DNA from: Saccharopolyspora flava
Lineage (GTDB): Bacteria; Actinomycetota; Actinomycetes; Mycobacteriales; Pseudonocardiaceae
Direction of reading: 5' to 3'
DNA: 64,000 nucleotides
Assembly: GCF_900116135.1 (NCBI RefSeq)
Contig: NZ_FOZX01000001.1
Location: forward strand, 868,001-932,000
In this document: piece by piece, positions 9,827 to 18,870 of the stretch
Position numbering within the stretch: position 1 is the first letter of the stretch
Layout: every line of letters begins with the position of its first letter
Position numbers and translations under genes: made by a program
The notes under the pieces: generated by a model
What the model was told of the DNA's origin: nothing
Databases searched by the model: none
The model's input: the letters and a program-made list of their open reading frames with translations, nothing else

Positions 9827-10506
9827 CGGTCGTTTCCTCCTCGTCGGGCGGCCAGGGTCAGACCGCGTGGCACCACGAGCCGGGTGAGTCCAGCCAAGGC
9901 CAGGTCGAGTAGGACGGCCAGCACCGCGATGACGATCGCGGCGGAGGCCATCTGCGCGTAGTCGCTGATCTTGAGCCCGTCCAGCAGGATGCGTCCGAGT
10001 CCGCCGAGTCCGACGTAGGCGGCGACGGCGGCGGTGGCCACGACCTGCAGCATCGCGCTGCGGATGCCGCCGAGCACCAGCGGCAGGGCGGTCGGCAGCT
10101 CCACCTGCCACAGCACTTGGGCGGGTCGCATGCCCATTCCCCTGGCGGCGTCGACGGCGTCGGCGGGCGCGTTGCGCACGCCCGCGTAGGCGCCGGAGAG
10201 GATCGCCGGGATCGCGAGGATCACCAGTCCGGCGAGGGCGGGTGTGACGCCGAGCCCGAATCCGAGGACGAGCAGGGTGACGACGCCGAGCGTGGGCAGC
10301 GCCCGCATCGCGTTGCCGAAGGCCACCACGAGCACCGAGCCCCGCCCGGTGTGTCCGATGTAGACGCCGAGGGGGATGGCGATGAGGGCGGCGACGAGGA
10401 CGGACAGGACGCAGTAGTAGAGGTGCAGCAGCGTTTGCGCGGGGATGCCGTCCGCGCCGCGCCAGTGGGCGGGGTCGGTGAGCCACGCGATCATCTCGCC
10501 GATCAT
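9823..10506 (-). CDS. ABC transporter permease (OpuBB/ProW-like)
   Basis: 227-residue inner-membrane permease with several hydrophobic helices and the binding-protein-dependent transport signature (GMGMRPAQVLWQVELPTALP), which contacts the ATPase. It starts at ATG 10506, which overlaps the stop of the preceding permease gene, and its stop overlaps the start of the substrate-binding gene. It pairs with the 213-residue permease to form the heterodimeric channel. Confidence 0.92.
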   Translation of the reverse strand: MIGEMIAWLTDPAHWRGADGIPAQTLLHLYYCVLSVLVAALIAIPLGVYIGHTGRGSVLVVAFGNAMRALPTLGVVTLLVLGFGLGVTPALAGLVILAIPAILSGAYAGVRNAPADAVDAARGMGMRPAQVLWQVELPTALPLVLGGIRSAMLQVVATAAVAAYVGLGGLGRILLDGLKISDYAQMASAAIVIAVLAVLLDLALAGLTRLVVPRGLTLAARRGGNDR

Positions 10507-11144
10507 GACCGCGCCCACGGGGTCGCGAGCCGCCACAGCAGCACGAGCAGGAGGTCGACGATCAGGGCGAGCAGGAGGGTGAGCACGATGCCGATGACGA
10601 TCTGCTCGGGGTAGTCGCGCTGGAATCCGTCGGTGAACAGCCGTCCCAGACCGCCGATGCCGACGAGGGCGCCGACGCTGACGAGGCTGATGTTGCTCAC
10701 CGACGCGACCCGCACGGCCGCGGCGAGCACCGGCACGGCCAGCGGGAGCTCGACGGCGAGGAGCCGCCTGCCGGGCCGGTACCCCATGGCGGTGGCGGCG
10801 GCGACGATGTGGCCGGGCACCGAGTCCAGGGCGTCGCGCACCGGCCGCACCAGCAGCGCCGCGGTGTAGAGGGTGAGGGCGATGATGACGTTGAGCGGGG
10901 ACAGCAGCGGGGTTCCCATCAGCCCGGGCAGGATCACGAACAGCGCCAGGGACGGGATGGTGTAGAAGACGTTGGCGATGTTCTGCAGGGCTTCGCGGAG
11001 CCAGCCGACGCGTTGCGCGAGGCGTCCGAGCGGCAGGGCGAGCAGCACGCCGAGCAGCAGCGGCAGCAGCGACAGGTAGAGGTGCTGGCCGAGCTGGGTG
11101 ATCACCAGTTCGCGGTTGCTGGGCGACTCGAAGAAGTCGATCAT
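10503..11144 (-). CDS. ABC transporter permease (OpuBD/ProW-like)
   Basis: 213 residues, multi-spanning, with an EAA-type loop (AMGYRPGRRLLAVELPLAVP) and VGIGGLGRLFTDG, homologous to the following permease. ATG 11144 overlaps the ATPase stop (ATGA). Second gene of the osmoprotectant-type ABC operon. Confidence 0.92.
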   Translation of the reverse strand: MIDFFESPSNRELVITQLGQHLYLSLLPLLLGVLLALPLGRLAQRVGWLREALQNIANVFYTIPSLALFVILPGLMGTPLLSPLNVIIALTLYTAALLVRPVRDALDSVPGHIVAAATAMGYRPGRRLLAVELPLAVPVLAAAVRVASVSNISLVSVGALVGIGGLGRLFTDGFQRDYPEQIVIGIVLTLLLALIVDLLLVLLWRLATPWARS

Positions 11145-12223
11145 GTCGCCGCCCGCTGCCGGTCGAGCGCCGACAGCACCTCGTCGGCGGTGACGACCCC
11201 GATCGCGCCGCCGTCGCGGTCGACGACGACCCCGAGCCCGGACGGCGCGGACAGCGCCGCGTCGAGGGCGCCACGAAGGTTCCCCTGCTCCGCGTGCAGC
11301 GATCCTCCCGCCACCAGGTGCTGCTCGTCGAGCGCGTCGCCGGGGCCGGAGTCCGGGGGCAGCCAGCCGCGAGGACGGTTCCCCTCATCCACCGCGAGCC
11401 GCCAGTCGTGCGAGGAAGGGAACCTTTCTCCCACCCGCACGGTCGGGACCGGGTGGGGGCGCAGGCTGGTGGAGTCCACGAAGGACAGCCTGCGGTAGCC
11501 GCGGTCGCGGCCGACGAAGGTCGTCACGAAGTCGTCGGCGGGGGCGGCCAGCAGGTCGTCGGGGCGGGCGTACTGGGCGAGGTGCCCGCCTTGGCGCAGG
11601 ACGGCGACCTTCTCGCCGAGCTTGATGGCCTCGTCGATGTCGTGGGTGACGAACAGGACGGTTTTGCCCAGCTCGTCCTGCAGCCGCAGCAGCTCGTCCT
11701 GCAGTCCTTCGCGGACCACGGGGTCGACGGCGCTGAAGGGTTCGTCCATGAGCAGCACCGGCGGGTCGGCGGCCAGGGCGCGGGCGACTCCGACGCGCTG
11801 CTGCTGCCCGCCGGACAGCTGCGCCGGGTACCGCTTGCCGAGGTCGGCGGGCAGCCCGACGAGGTCGAGGAGCTCGCCGGCGCGGTCGCGGGCGGCGCGG
11901 CGGGTTTCCCCGGCGAGCAGCGGGACGGTGGCGATGTTGTCGACGACGGTGCGGTGCGGGAACAGCCCGGCCTGCTGGATGACGTAGCCGATGCCGCGGC
12001 GCAGCTGCGCGGGGTCGCGGTCGCGCACGTCGGTGCCGTCGACGGACACGGTGCCCGATGAGGGCTCGATCATGCGGTTGACCATGCGCATGAGGGTCGT
12101 CTTGCCGCAGCCGGACGGGCCCACCAGCACGGTGATGGTTCCCGTCTCGACGGACAGGCTGAGCTCTTCGACGGCGACGGTGCCGTTCGGGTACTGCTTC
12201 CGGACGGCCTGGAACTCGATCAA
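11141..12223 (-). CDS. ABC transporter ATP-binding protein, OpuA/ProV-like with C-terminal CBS remnant
   Basis: 360 residues. Walker A GPSGCGKTT (about residue 36), signature LSGGQQQRVGVARAL, Walker B VLLMDEPFSAVDP and the switch His in FVTHDIDEA are intact. The C-terminus has a single CBS-like unit (GVVVDRDGGAIGVVTADEVL), as in osmoregulated ProV. Between the two domains lies an unusual linker of roughly 60 residues. Its DNA holds three variants of the dispersed repeat (11274-11292, 11371-11390, 11412-11430) and looks unlike the family. It is the first gene of the operon; an ATG at 12223 is used. Confidence 0.92.
   Translation of the reverse strand: MIEFQAVRKQYPNGTVAVEELSLSVETGTITVLVGPSGCGKTTLMRMVNRMIEPSSGTVSVDGTDVRDRDPAQLRRGIGYVIQQAGLFPHRTVVDNIATVPLLAGETRRAARDRAGELLDLVGLPADLGKRYPAQLSGGQQQRVGVARALAADPPVLLMDEPFSAVDPVVREGLQDELLRLQDELGKTVLFVTHDIDEAIKLGEKVAVLRQGGHLAQYARPDDLLAAPADDFVTTFVGRDRGYRRLSFVDSTSLRPHPVPTVRVGERFPSSHDWRLAVDEGNRPRGWLPPDSGPGDALDEQHLVAGGSLHAEQGNLRGALDAALSAPSGLGVVVDRDGGAIGVVTADEVLSALDRQRAAT
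11274..11430. repeat. Three clustered variants of the dispersed motif in the ATPase linker
   Basis: CGAAGGTTCCCCTGCTCC at 11274, GAGGACGGTTCCCCTCATCC at 11371 and a copy with GGGAACCTTTCTCCCACC at 11419. They encode EQGNLRG, DEGNRPRG and GERFPSS on the gene strand, in the region between the ABC and CBS domains. Confidence 0.65.
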
Positions 12224-12358
12224 GCGAGCCCCCCTCTCGCGCGGGTCCCCAGTCGCGGCCGACGATAGCCCGAGGTGTCACTCGCCGCGATCTCCCGAGA
12301 TCGATGCGTGACCTGCTCCCATGATGCGGGAGTCCCCTGCTCGGTGAACCCTGCGCGG

Positions 12359-12380
12359 TGACAGGAACGTTCCCGTGCTC
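12359..12380 (-). repeat. Dispersed motif, palindromic-core variant
   Basis: Minus-strand reading GAGCAC then GGGAACGTTCCTGTCA; the centre is CG instead of CC, making GGAACGTTCC a perfect palindrome. It lies in the 189-base divergent region between the ABC ATPase and the 520-residue gene at 12413. Confidence 0.7.
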
Positions 12381-12412
12381 GCGTTCGGGCACCGATTAGG
12401 CTGTGCATTCCC

Positions 12413-13975
12413 ATGGACAACGCCCCGAATTCCAGCGCCCCGTCTTCCGCTCCCCCGATCGATGCCGTGCGCGAGCTGCGCGCCGAGCACGGACTGCTGG
12501 GTCAGCACGTGCGTCGCGTGCTCGCCGAGCTCACCACCGCCCCGCGTTCGCTGGACGAGCTGATCCGCCGCACCGGGGTGTCCCGCCGCACGGTCGAGCA
12601 GGTGCTCGCCGCGGCCGGTGACGACGTCGAGGAGCGGGCGGGTGCGTTGCGCATCAAGGACTCCCTTCTCTCGCTCTACCGGCGGGAGCTGGATCTCGAC
12701 GCGTTGCCGGTGGCGTGCGCGGAAGGCGACCTCGATGCCGAGGCGCTGGAGGTGATGGCCGGTTTCGTGGCGTCCGGGCCGCGTCCGGAGTCGGCGCTGG
12801 ACCACGTGACGGCCACGCCGGAAACGGCGCTGCGGCGGGCGATGTGGCTGCGCGACCACTACGACCTGGACGGCCGCAAGGTGCTGTGCCTGGGCGACCA
12901 CGACCTGACGTCGCTGGCGCTGGCGCTGGTGGCGCCCTCGGCCGAGGTGCGGGTGGTGGATCTGGACGAGCGGGTGCTGCGGCACATCGACTCGGTCGCC
13001 GCCGAGCGCGGTTTCCCCGTCGTCACCACGCACGCCGACCTGCGGTTCGGGTTGCCGCCGGCGCTGGAGGGCTGGGCCGACGCGGTGTTCACCGACCCGC
13101 CCTACACCCCGGAGGGCATCGGCCTGTTCGCCGCGCGGGCCGCCGAGTGCCTGGCGGGGGCCACCAGCCGCATGTTCCTGGCCTACGGCTGCAGCCCGCG
13201 CACCCCGGCGCTGGGATGGAAGGTCCAGCAGGAGCTGCTGCGCCTGGGTTTCGCGTTCGAGGCGATCCTGCCGCAGTTCAACCGCTACTACGGTGCGCAG
13301 GCCATCGGCAGCGCCAGCGACCTGTACGTGTGCCAGCCGACGCCGCGCACCCGCAAGCTCGCGTCGCGCCAGGACCAGGCGATCTACACGCACGGCCCGC
13401 AGTCGGTGGAGGCCTCGGGTGACACGCCGGAGTCCATGCCGCAGGCCGCGGCGGAGCGTCTCGGGGAGCCGGTCGCCGAGCTGCGGCGGGCGGGCTGGGC
13501 GCGGCCGGTGCGCGAGCCGGGTCCGGTGGCGTTCGACCTGCGGGCCGATCCGGGGCCGTGGCTGCTGCGGATGCTGCTGGCGTGCGGTGCGCGGAAGGTG
13601 GCCTTCGTCGTGGGCAACAACCACCCGGACGTGACCAGCGAGCGCGCCCAGTCCGAACTGCGCGAGCTGGTGGCGGCGAAGTACCGGTTGACGCTGCACC
13701 GCAGCGTCCCGGACGGCAAGCACGCGATCGTGGTCGCCGAACGCGCGGACGAGCGGGAGGGCGCCGAGGCGGCGGCCGGGTTCGTGCTGCAGCGCGCCCA
13801 CGGCAAGCTGGGCAACGTCTGGCGCGAGGCGCTCATCGCGGCTTCCGGTGAGCTCACCAAGCGGCAGGCGCGGGAGAAGGTCGCCGAACTCGCACCGCAC
13901 TCGCGGGACCTGGAGCTGCGTTTGATCGACCTGCCGCGGCACCGCATCGCCGACGTGCTGCGCGCGATGCGCTGA
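12413..13975 (+). CDS. Bis-aminopropyl spermidine synthase-family / putative methyltransferase fusion protein
   Basis: 520 residues starting at ATG 12413. An N-terminal winged-helix-like segment (LDELIRRTGVSRRTVEQVL) precedes a Rossmann domain resembling branched-chain polyamine synthase BpsA. That domain has a VLCLGDHDLTSLALAL nucleotide-binding loop, RVVDLDERVL, and the catalytic-type motif FTDPPYTPEGI around residue 225. The C-terminal third (from about residue 365) has no fold I recognise, though it is well formed (ARKVAFVVGNNHPD, LGNVWREALI). BpsA adds aminopropyl groups to spermidine in thermophiles; whether this mesophile-type protein does so is unknown. Stands alone, convergent with the next gene. 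Confidence 0.75.
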   Translation: MDNAPNSSAPSSAPPIDAVRELRAEHGLLGQHVRRVLAELTTAPRSLDELIRRTGVSRRTVEQVLAAAGDDVEERAGALRIKDSLLSLYRRELDLDALPVACAEGDLDAEALEVMAGFVASGPRPESALDHVTATPETALRRAMWLRDHYDLDGRKVLCLGDHDLTSLALALVAPSAEVRVVDLDERVLRHIDSVAAERGFPVVTTHADLRFGLPPALEGWADAVFTDPPYTPEGIGLFAARAAECLAGATSRMFLAYGCSPRTPALGWKVQQELLRLGFAFEAILPQFNRYYGAQAIGSASDLYVCQPTPRTRKLASRQDQAIYTHGPQSVEASGDTPESMPQAAAERLGEPVAELRRAGWARPVREPGPVAFDLRADPGPWLLRMLLACGARKVAFVVGNNHPDVTSERAQSELRELVAAKYRLTLHRSVPDGKHAIVVAERADEREGAEAAAGFVLQRAHGKLGNVWREALIAASGELTKRQAREKVAELAPHSRDLELRLIDLPRHRIADVLRAMR

Positions 13976-13978
13976 AGC

Positions 13979-14004
13979 CCGGCCAGCGAGGGCTCGCTGG
14001 TCGG
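13979..14004. terminator. Hairpin between convergent genes
   Basis: A 12-base stem (one G-T pair) beginning CCGGCCAGCGAG with a 2-base loop lies between the stops of the spermidine-synthase-like gene (13975) and the PAS-GGDEF-EAL gene (14026). No T-run, so a non-canonical or bidirectional terminator is inferred. Confidence 0.5.
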
Positions 14005-14025
14005 GGGCTCGTCAGCGGGGCCGGG

Positions 14026-16833
14026 TCACGGGGTGGCGAGCGGCCCGTCGGCGAGCATCTCGCGGAACTTCTCCGCGGGGACCGCGCCGGAGAACAACCA
14101 GCCCTGGTAGGACTCGACGCCGACGCCGCGCAGCAGCCGGAACTGGGTGGCGTCCTCGACTCCTTCGGCGACGCACTGCCGGTCCATGGCGTAGGCCATG
14201 TCGACGACGGCGCGGGCGACGGCGAAGTCGGAGGCGTCGCCGCCGACCCCGGCGACGAACCGCCGGTCGACCTTGATGATCTGCGCGGGCAGGTCCTTCA
14301 GGCGCGCCAGCGACGAGTAGCCGGTGCCGAAGTCGTCGACGGCGAACCGCACGCCGCGGGAGACGAGCTCGCCCATCTCGTGGCGGGTGCGGGAGGGCAG
14401 GTCGACCAGCGAGGTCTCGACGAGTTCGAGGATCACCCGGTCCCAGGCGATGCCGGTCTCGGCGACGATGTCGGCGACGGAGTCGACGAAGTCGGGGCCG
14501 CCGGGCACGAGTCCGGCGAGGTTGACCGCGATGCTGACGGGCCTGCCGTTGCGGACGGGCCACGAGGCGGCTTCGCGCAGCGCGGTGCGCAGCACCCACC
14601 GGTCGAGTTCGCGCAGCAGGTCGCCTTGTTCGGCGACGGGCAGGAACGCGTCGGGCGAGAGCATGCCGCGTTCGGGGTGCGGCCAGCGGATGAGGGCCTC
14701 GGCGCTGACGACGGTGCCTTCGGCGTCGACGACGGGCTGGTAGTGCAGGGCGAGTCCGTCGTTGCTGAGCGCTTCGCGCAGCTGTCCTTCGAGGTGGAGC
14801 TGGCGGTCGGCGGCGGCCATGAGGGCGGGGCTGGCGAGCGAGACCTTGCCGGTGCCGCGGCGCTTGGCCTCGAACATGGCGGCGTCGGCGAAGCGCAGCA
14901 GGTCTTCGCCGCCGGCGCCGGAGCCGTTGGGCACGGCCGCGCCGATCGAGGACGACACCCGCACCAGCTGGCCGTGCACGGGCACGGCGGTGCGCAGCAG
15001 CGCGGAGACGCGGGTGGCGAGGTGGTCAACGCCGCCGCAGGCCTCGACGTCGGAGCAGATGATGACGAACTCGTCGCCGGAGAGCCGGGCGGGGGTGCAG
15101 CCTTCGGGGAGGCCGCCTTCGAGGCGCCGCGCCAGGGCGACGAGCAGTTCGTCGCCCGCGTCGTGGCCGAGGGAGTCGTTGACCCGCTTGAAGTTGTCGA
15201 TGTCGCAGAACAGCACGGCGATGCCGGGTGAGTCGGCGCGTCCCAGCAGGCGGCCGAGCAGGTCCTTGACGGCGGTGCGGTTGGGCAGGCCGGTCAGGTC
15301 GTCGTGGGTGGCCTGGTAGCGCAGCGCTTCGGCGGCGCGGCGGCGTTCGGTGATGTCCTGGAACACCACGAGCCAGAACTCGGTGCCGTCGTCCTGCACG
15401 GAGCTGGAGGTGTGCAGTTCGCAGTAGACGGGTTCGCCGTCGGCGCGGACCATGACGCGCTGCGGTGCGCGGCGCCGGAACCCGGAGGGTTCGTCGGGCG
15501 CGGGCAGGCTGGGGTCGGGTTCGTCGGGGTGGGTGATGTCGCGGATGCTGAGGCCGCGCATCTGGTCGAGCCGGTATCCGAGGAGTTCGCAGAGGGCTTC
15601 GTTGGCGTTGACGAGCCGTTCGGTGCGGTCGAACAGGCCGATGCCGACGGGGGTGATGTTGACCAGGTCGGAGAAGCGCTGGCTGGAGCGTTCCATCCGG
15701 GTGACGACGGCCCGCTGTTCGGTGACGTCCTGGGCGGTGCCGACGAGGAGGTCGCGGCCGTCGGCGTCGGCGATGCGGGTGCCGTGGATGCGCAGGATGC
15801 GGGTGCTGTCGGGGGTGCGCTGGTAGCGGTGTTCGATCTCGACCTGTTCGCCGTGCTCGATGAGGGGCCGCCAGGCTTGGCGCACCCATTCGCGGTCGTC
15901 GGGGTGGACGCGGTCGAGGTAGCGGTCGAAGGTGCCGGTGCTGCTGACGGGCTGGCCGAGGATCTCGTAGAGCATGCTCGACAGGCGCATCACGTTGGTG
16001 CGCGGGTCGACTTCCCAGGTGCCGAGGCGGGCGATGCGCTGGGCGTCCTGGAGCCGGCGGCGTTCGTCGCGGAGCTGCCGTTCGAGCGCGCGGTGTTCGG
16101 TGACGTCCTGGACGGTGCCCTGCACGCGGACGATCTGCCCGGCGCGGTCGTACTCGGCGCGGCCGGTGCACAGGAAGATGCGGGTGCCGTGGAGGTTGCG
16201 GAGCTCGGTTTCGAGGAGTTCGCCTTCGGCGGCGTTGAGCACGTCGGCGTAGAACTGGGCGGCGCGGTCGCGGTCGTCGGGGTGGGTGGTGGAGATCATC
16301 GCGGTGACGTCGTCGGCGTGGTCGGCGCCGCCCGCGCCGAGGAATTCCGCGAGCAGCGGGCTGCGGTAGATGGCGCCGGTGTCGGGGTAGTAGACCCAGC
16401 TGGCGACCTTGGCGAGGCGTTGTGCGTCGATGAGCCAGTAGCGCTCTTCGGAGTCGCGCGGGCCGCCGGTCGCGTCGGGGCCGGTCTCGGTGAGGTCGGA
16501 GACGTCGACGAGCAGGGTGACCTGCAGCGCGTCGTCGTCGGGGTGGGGCCAGGTCTGGAGTCGCACGGGGGTGCGGCCGGTGGCGCCGATGAGCCAGGTC
16601 TCGCGGCCTTCGCGTTCGACGAGGTCGGCGAGCTTGCTGCCGACGAGTGCCCCGGGTTCGTCGTGCCCGGTCAGGGTGGCGGCCTGCTTGGTGGCCGCGA
16701 CGACGAGGCCGTCTTCGGCGCTGAGCAGCGCCGGTGCGTCCGGTAGTGACAGGCCGTGCACGCGCGGGGTGCCGGCCAGGCCGAGACCACCGGGTGTCGG
16801 TGACATCCGGTTCCGCTCGCTCCGCTCGGTCAA
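14026..16833 (-). CDS. Multi-PAS GGDEF-EAL protein (cyclic di-GMP turnover)
   Basis: About 935 residues. At least four PAS modules occupy roughly residues 20-490, each closing with a DVTE/QDITE motif. A GGDEF domain follows (ATHDDLTGLPNR, FCDIDNFKRVNDSLGHDAGD) whose active-site signature is SGDEF near residue 583. The EAL domain has SAEALIRWPHPE near residue 711, DDFGTGYSSL and EGVED. EAL catalytic residues look intact, so phosphodiesterase activity is likely; the GGDEF signature is degenerate at its first Gly. The TTG at 16833 has an AGGAGG seven bases upstream; an ATG at 16806 is the alternative. No transmembrane helix is seen, so it is probably cytoplasmic. Confidence 0.9.
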   Translation of the reverse strand: MTERSERNRMSPTPGGLGLAGTPRVHGLSLPDAPALLSAEDGLVVAATKQAATLTGHDEPGALVGSKLADLVEREGRETWLIGATGRTPVRLQTWPHPDDDALQVTLLVDVSDLTETGPDATGGPRDSEERYWLIDAQRLAKVASWVYYPDTGAIYRSPLLAEFLGAGGADHADDVTAMISTTHPDDRDRAAQFYADVLNAAEGELLETELRNLHGTRIFLCTGRAEYDRAGQIVRVQGTVQDVTEHRALERQLRDERRRLQDAQRIARLGTWEVDPRTNVMRLSSMLYEILGQPVSSTGTFDRYLDRVHPDDREWVRQAWRPLIEHGEQVEIEHRYQRTPDSTRILRIHGTRIADADGRDLLVGTAQDVTEQRAVVTRMERSSQRFSDLVNITPVGIGLFDRTERLVNANEALCELLGYRLDQMRGLSIRDITHPDEPDPSLPAPDEPSGFRRRAPQRVMVRADGEPVYCELHTSSSVQDDGTEFWLVVFQDITERRRAAEALRYQATHDDLTGLPNRTAVKDLLGRLLGRADSPGIAVLFCDIDNFKRVNDSLGHDAGDELLVALARRLEGGLPEGCTPARLSGDEFVIICSDVEACGGVDHLATRVSALLRTAVPVHGQLVRVSSSIGAAVPNGSGAGGEDLLRFADAAMFEAKRRGTGKVSLASPALMAAADRQLHLEGQLREALSNDGLALHYQPVVDAEGTVVSAEALIRWPHPERGMLSPDAFLPVAEQGDLLRELDRWVLRTALREAASWPVRNGRPVSIAVNLAGLVPGGPDFVDSVADIVAETGIAWDRVILELVETSLVDLPSRTRHEMGELVSRGVRFAVDDFGTGYSSLARLKDLPAQIIKVDRRFVAGVGGDASDFAVARAVVDMAYAMDRQCVAEGVEDATQFRLLRGVGVESYQGWLFSGAVPAEKFREMLADGPLATP

Positions 16834-17082
16834 CTGCACCCCTCCTGCGTTGCAGCCGCGCAACGGCCGTCCACTCCGGCCCGATGGCCCCCGAACACCC
16901 CACCACCGAGTGATGCGCGCCACAGCGAGTCGTATCGCAGACCCTACCGTTCCGCGCACGGCCGGTACCGCCGTGGTGCCGGGACCACCTGAGGCCCGTT
17001 CCCTGAAGAGGTGACAGCCTTCGCCCGACATGATGACGCCGACCGCCGAATCTTTCTGAATCCGGTTCCCGGCCGCCATCGA

Positions 17083-17128
17083 CGAGTGGGGCCGGGAGAG
17101 CCCTCGAGGACTCTCCCGGCCCCACTCG
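17083..17128 (-). terminator. Terminator-like hairpin after malic enzyme
   Basis: Perfect 18-base stem with arms CGAGTGGGGCCGGGAGAG and its complement and a 10-base loop, placed 54 bases beyond the malic enzyme stop. Very stable but without a T-tract. Confidence 0.65.
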
Positions 17129-17181
17129 ATGCCGGTGTAGAACCTACCGCCGATCCACCGACCGGCGACAGGGTTCGTTGA

Positions 17182-18381
17182 TCACGCGGTGGCCACACCT
17201 TCGGCACGAGCCGCCTTCGCCACGGCCGCGCTGACCTCCGGGGCGACCCTCGGGTCCAGCGGCGAGGGCACGATGTAGTCGGCGCTGAGGTCGTCGGCGG
17301 CGACGGCCGCGATGGCCTCGGCCGCGGCGACCTTCATGCCGTCGGTGATGCGCCGCGCTCCCGCGTCCAGCGCGCCCTTGAAGATGCCGGGGAACGCCAG
17401 GACGTTGTTGATCTGGTTCGGGAAGTCGCTGCGCCCGGTGGCCACGACCGCCGCGTACTTGCCGGCGATCTCCGGGTGGATCTCCGGGTCGGGGTTGGAC
17501 AGCGCGAAGATGATCGAGTCGGGCGCCATGGAGGCCACCTGCTCCTCGGGGACCTGCCCGATGGAGACGCCGATGAACACGTCGGCGCCGCGCATCGCCT
17601 CGGCGGGGCCGCCGCTGATGCCGCGCGGGTTGGTGAACTCGGTGAGCTCCTGCTTGATCGGGGTGAGCCCGTCGCGGTCGGCGCTGATGACGCCGCGCGA
17701 GTCGAGCACGATGATCTCGCCGACGCCCGCGGTGTGCAGGATCTTCGCGCAGGCGACACCGGCGGCGCCGGCGCCGGAGATGACCACCTTGAGCGACCCC
17801 AGCTCGCGGCCGGAGACGCGGGCGGCGTTGCGCAGCGCGGCCAGCACGACGACGGCGGTGCCGTGCTGGTCGTCGTGCATGACCGGGCAGTCGAGGGCCT
17901 CGGTGACGCGGCGCTCCAGCTCGAAGCAGCGCGGCGCGGAGATGTCCTCCAGGTTCACCGCGCCGAACGAGGGGCGCAGCCGGACCAGCGTCTCCACGAT
18001 CTCGTCGACGTCGTTGGTGTCCAGGACCAGCGGGATCGAGTCGAGCCCGGCGAAGGTCTTGAACAGTGCGGACTTGCCCTCCATGACCGGCAGCGAGGCC
18101 TTCGGCCCGATGTCGCCGAGACCGAGCACGGCCGACCCGTCGCTGACCACGGCGACGAGCCGCTGCGTCCAGGTGTAGCGGTCGGCCAGGGCGGGATCGC
18201 TGGCGATCGCCCGGCTGACCTGCGCCACTCCGGGGGTGTACGCAATCGACAGGTCGCGCGCGCTGTCGAGCGGGGCGGTCACCGCAGCGGTGAGTTTGCC
18301 CCCTTCGTGCGCGGCGAAGATCTCTTCGTGGGTCAGCTCGGCACCGATTCCATTGGCGGTGCCCTCGTTCATGGTGGTCAC
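17182..18381 (-). CDS. NAD(P)-dependent malic enzyme
   Basis: Oxidative decarboxylation of malate to pyruvate. About 399 residues, the short bacterial form without a phosphotransacetylase domain. Malic-enzyme N-terminal motifs SIAYTPGVAQVSRAI and GLGDIGPKASLPVMEGKSALFK, metal/substrate segment CPVMHDDQHGTAVV, and Rossmann motif VVISGAGAAGVACAKIL are present. GTG 18381 is chosen because AGGAGG lies six bases upstream; an in-frame ATG follows three codons later. Monocistronic: a strong hairpin follows and a long, relatively AT-rich leader precedes it. Confidence 0.93.
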   Translation of the reverse strand: MTTMNEGTANGIGAELTHEEIFAAHEGGKLTAAVTAPLDSARDLSIAYTPGVAQVSRAIASDPALADRYTWTQRLVAVVSDGSAVLGLGDIGPKASLPVMEGKSALFKTFAGLDSIPLVLDTNDVDEIVETLVRLRPSFGAVNLEDISAPRCFELERRVTEALDCPVMHDDQHGTAVVVLAALRNAARVSGRELGSLKVVISGAGAAGVACAKILHTAGVGEIIVLDSRGVISADRDGLTPIKQELTEFTNPRGISGGPAEAMRGADVFIGVSIGQVPEEQVASMAPDSIIFALSNPDPEIHPEIAGKYAAVVATGRSDFPNQINNVLAFPGIFKGALDAGARRITDGMKVAAAEAIAAVAADDLSADYIVPSPLDPRVAPEVSAAVAKAARAEGVATA

Positions 18382-18870
18382 GGCGTCCCTCCTGTTGCCA
18401 TGCCTGCGACCCGAGCACAATTCGAGCCGGGCGGATGCGACCTTCGAGCGGTCGCTTTCGACGCCGACTTCCCGGGCGTACCGGAGAAGTGGACGTCTTT
18501 CGAAATACCGATACCGGCCATCCTGTTCGGACAGCGGCTCGGCGGACGCTGCGGTTCGGTTAGTGTGCCAGCCCCGCGAGAGCATGTCAGCGACAGGGAT
18601 CACACGCTCGACCAGCAAAAAGGCGAGAATTTTACGGAACAGGACAGTACGCGCGTCATATTTTCCGCGTGCGGAATGCAGTACGTACGTCCGGTTTGCA
18701 ATTCGCGGTTATGCGGGACATCCGTGCGGTTCTCGCATCTGAATCGAAACTGTTCACAAAAGCGCGGTGGACTACCTCGTGTTTTCCGCGATGCGATCCG
18801 AGCAAGGGAACCTTCCTGTCACCGCCGCCCCGTCGCGGGAACCGGAGATCACGCCTCCTAGGCTCGGCGC
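18382..18870. other. 489-base intergenic region, relatively AT-rich
   Basis: Divergent upstream region of malic enzyme and the rmlC-like gene. The part around 18600-18790 is clearly lower in GC than its surroundings (runs such as AGAATTTTACGG and CATATTTTCCGCG). A dispersed-motif copy lies at 18800-18823. Reading frames here lack codon bias and ribosome sites; I see no gene and assume promoters for both neighbours. Confidence 0.6.
18800..18823 (+). repeat. Dispersed motif, full-length copy
   Basis: GAGCAA followed by GGGAACCTTCCTGTCACC, about 50 bases upstream of the rmlC-like gene. Same sequence as the copy at 63951 over 22 bases. Confidence 0.85.

Noticed and set aside
12278..13942. 554-codon frame opposite the spermidine-synthase-like gene
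   Set aside because: Low-complexity Arg/Gln/His-rich translation typical of antisense shadows.
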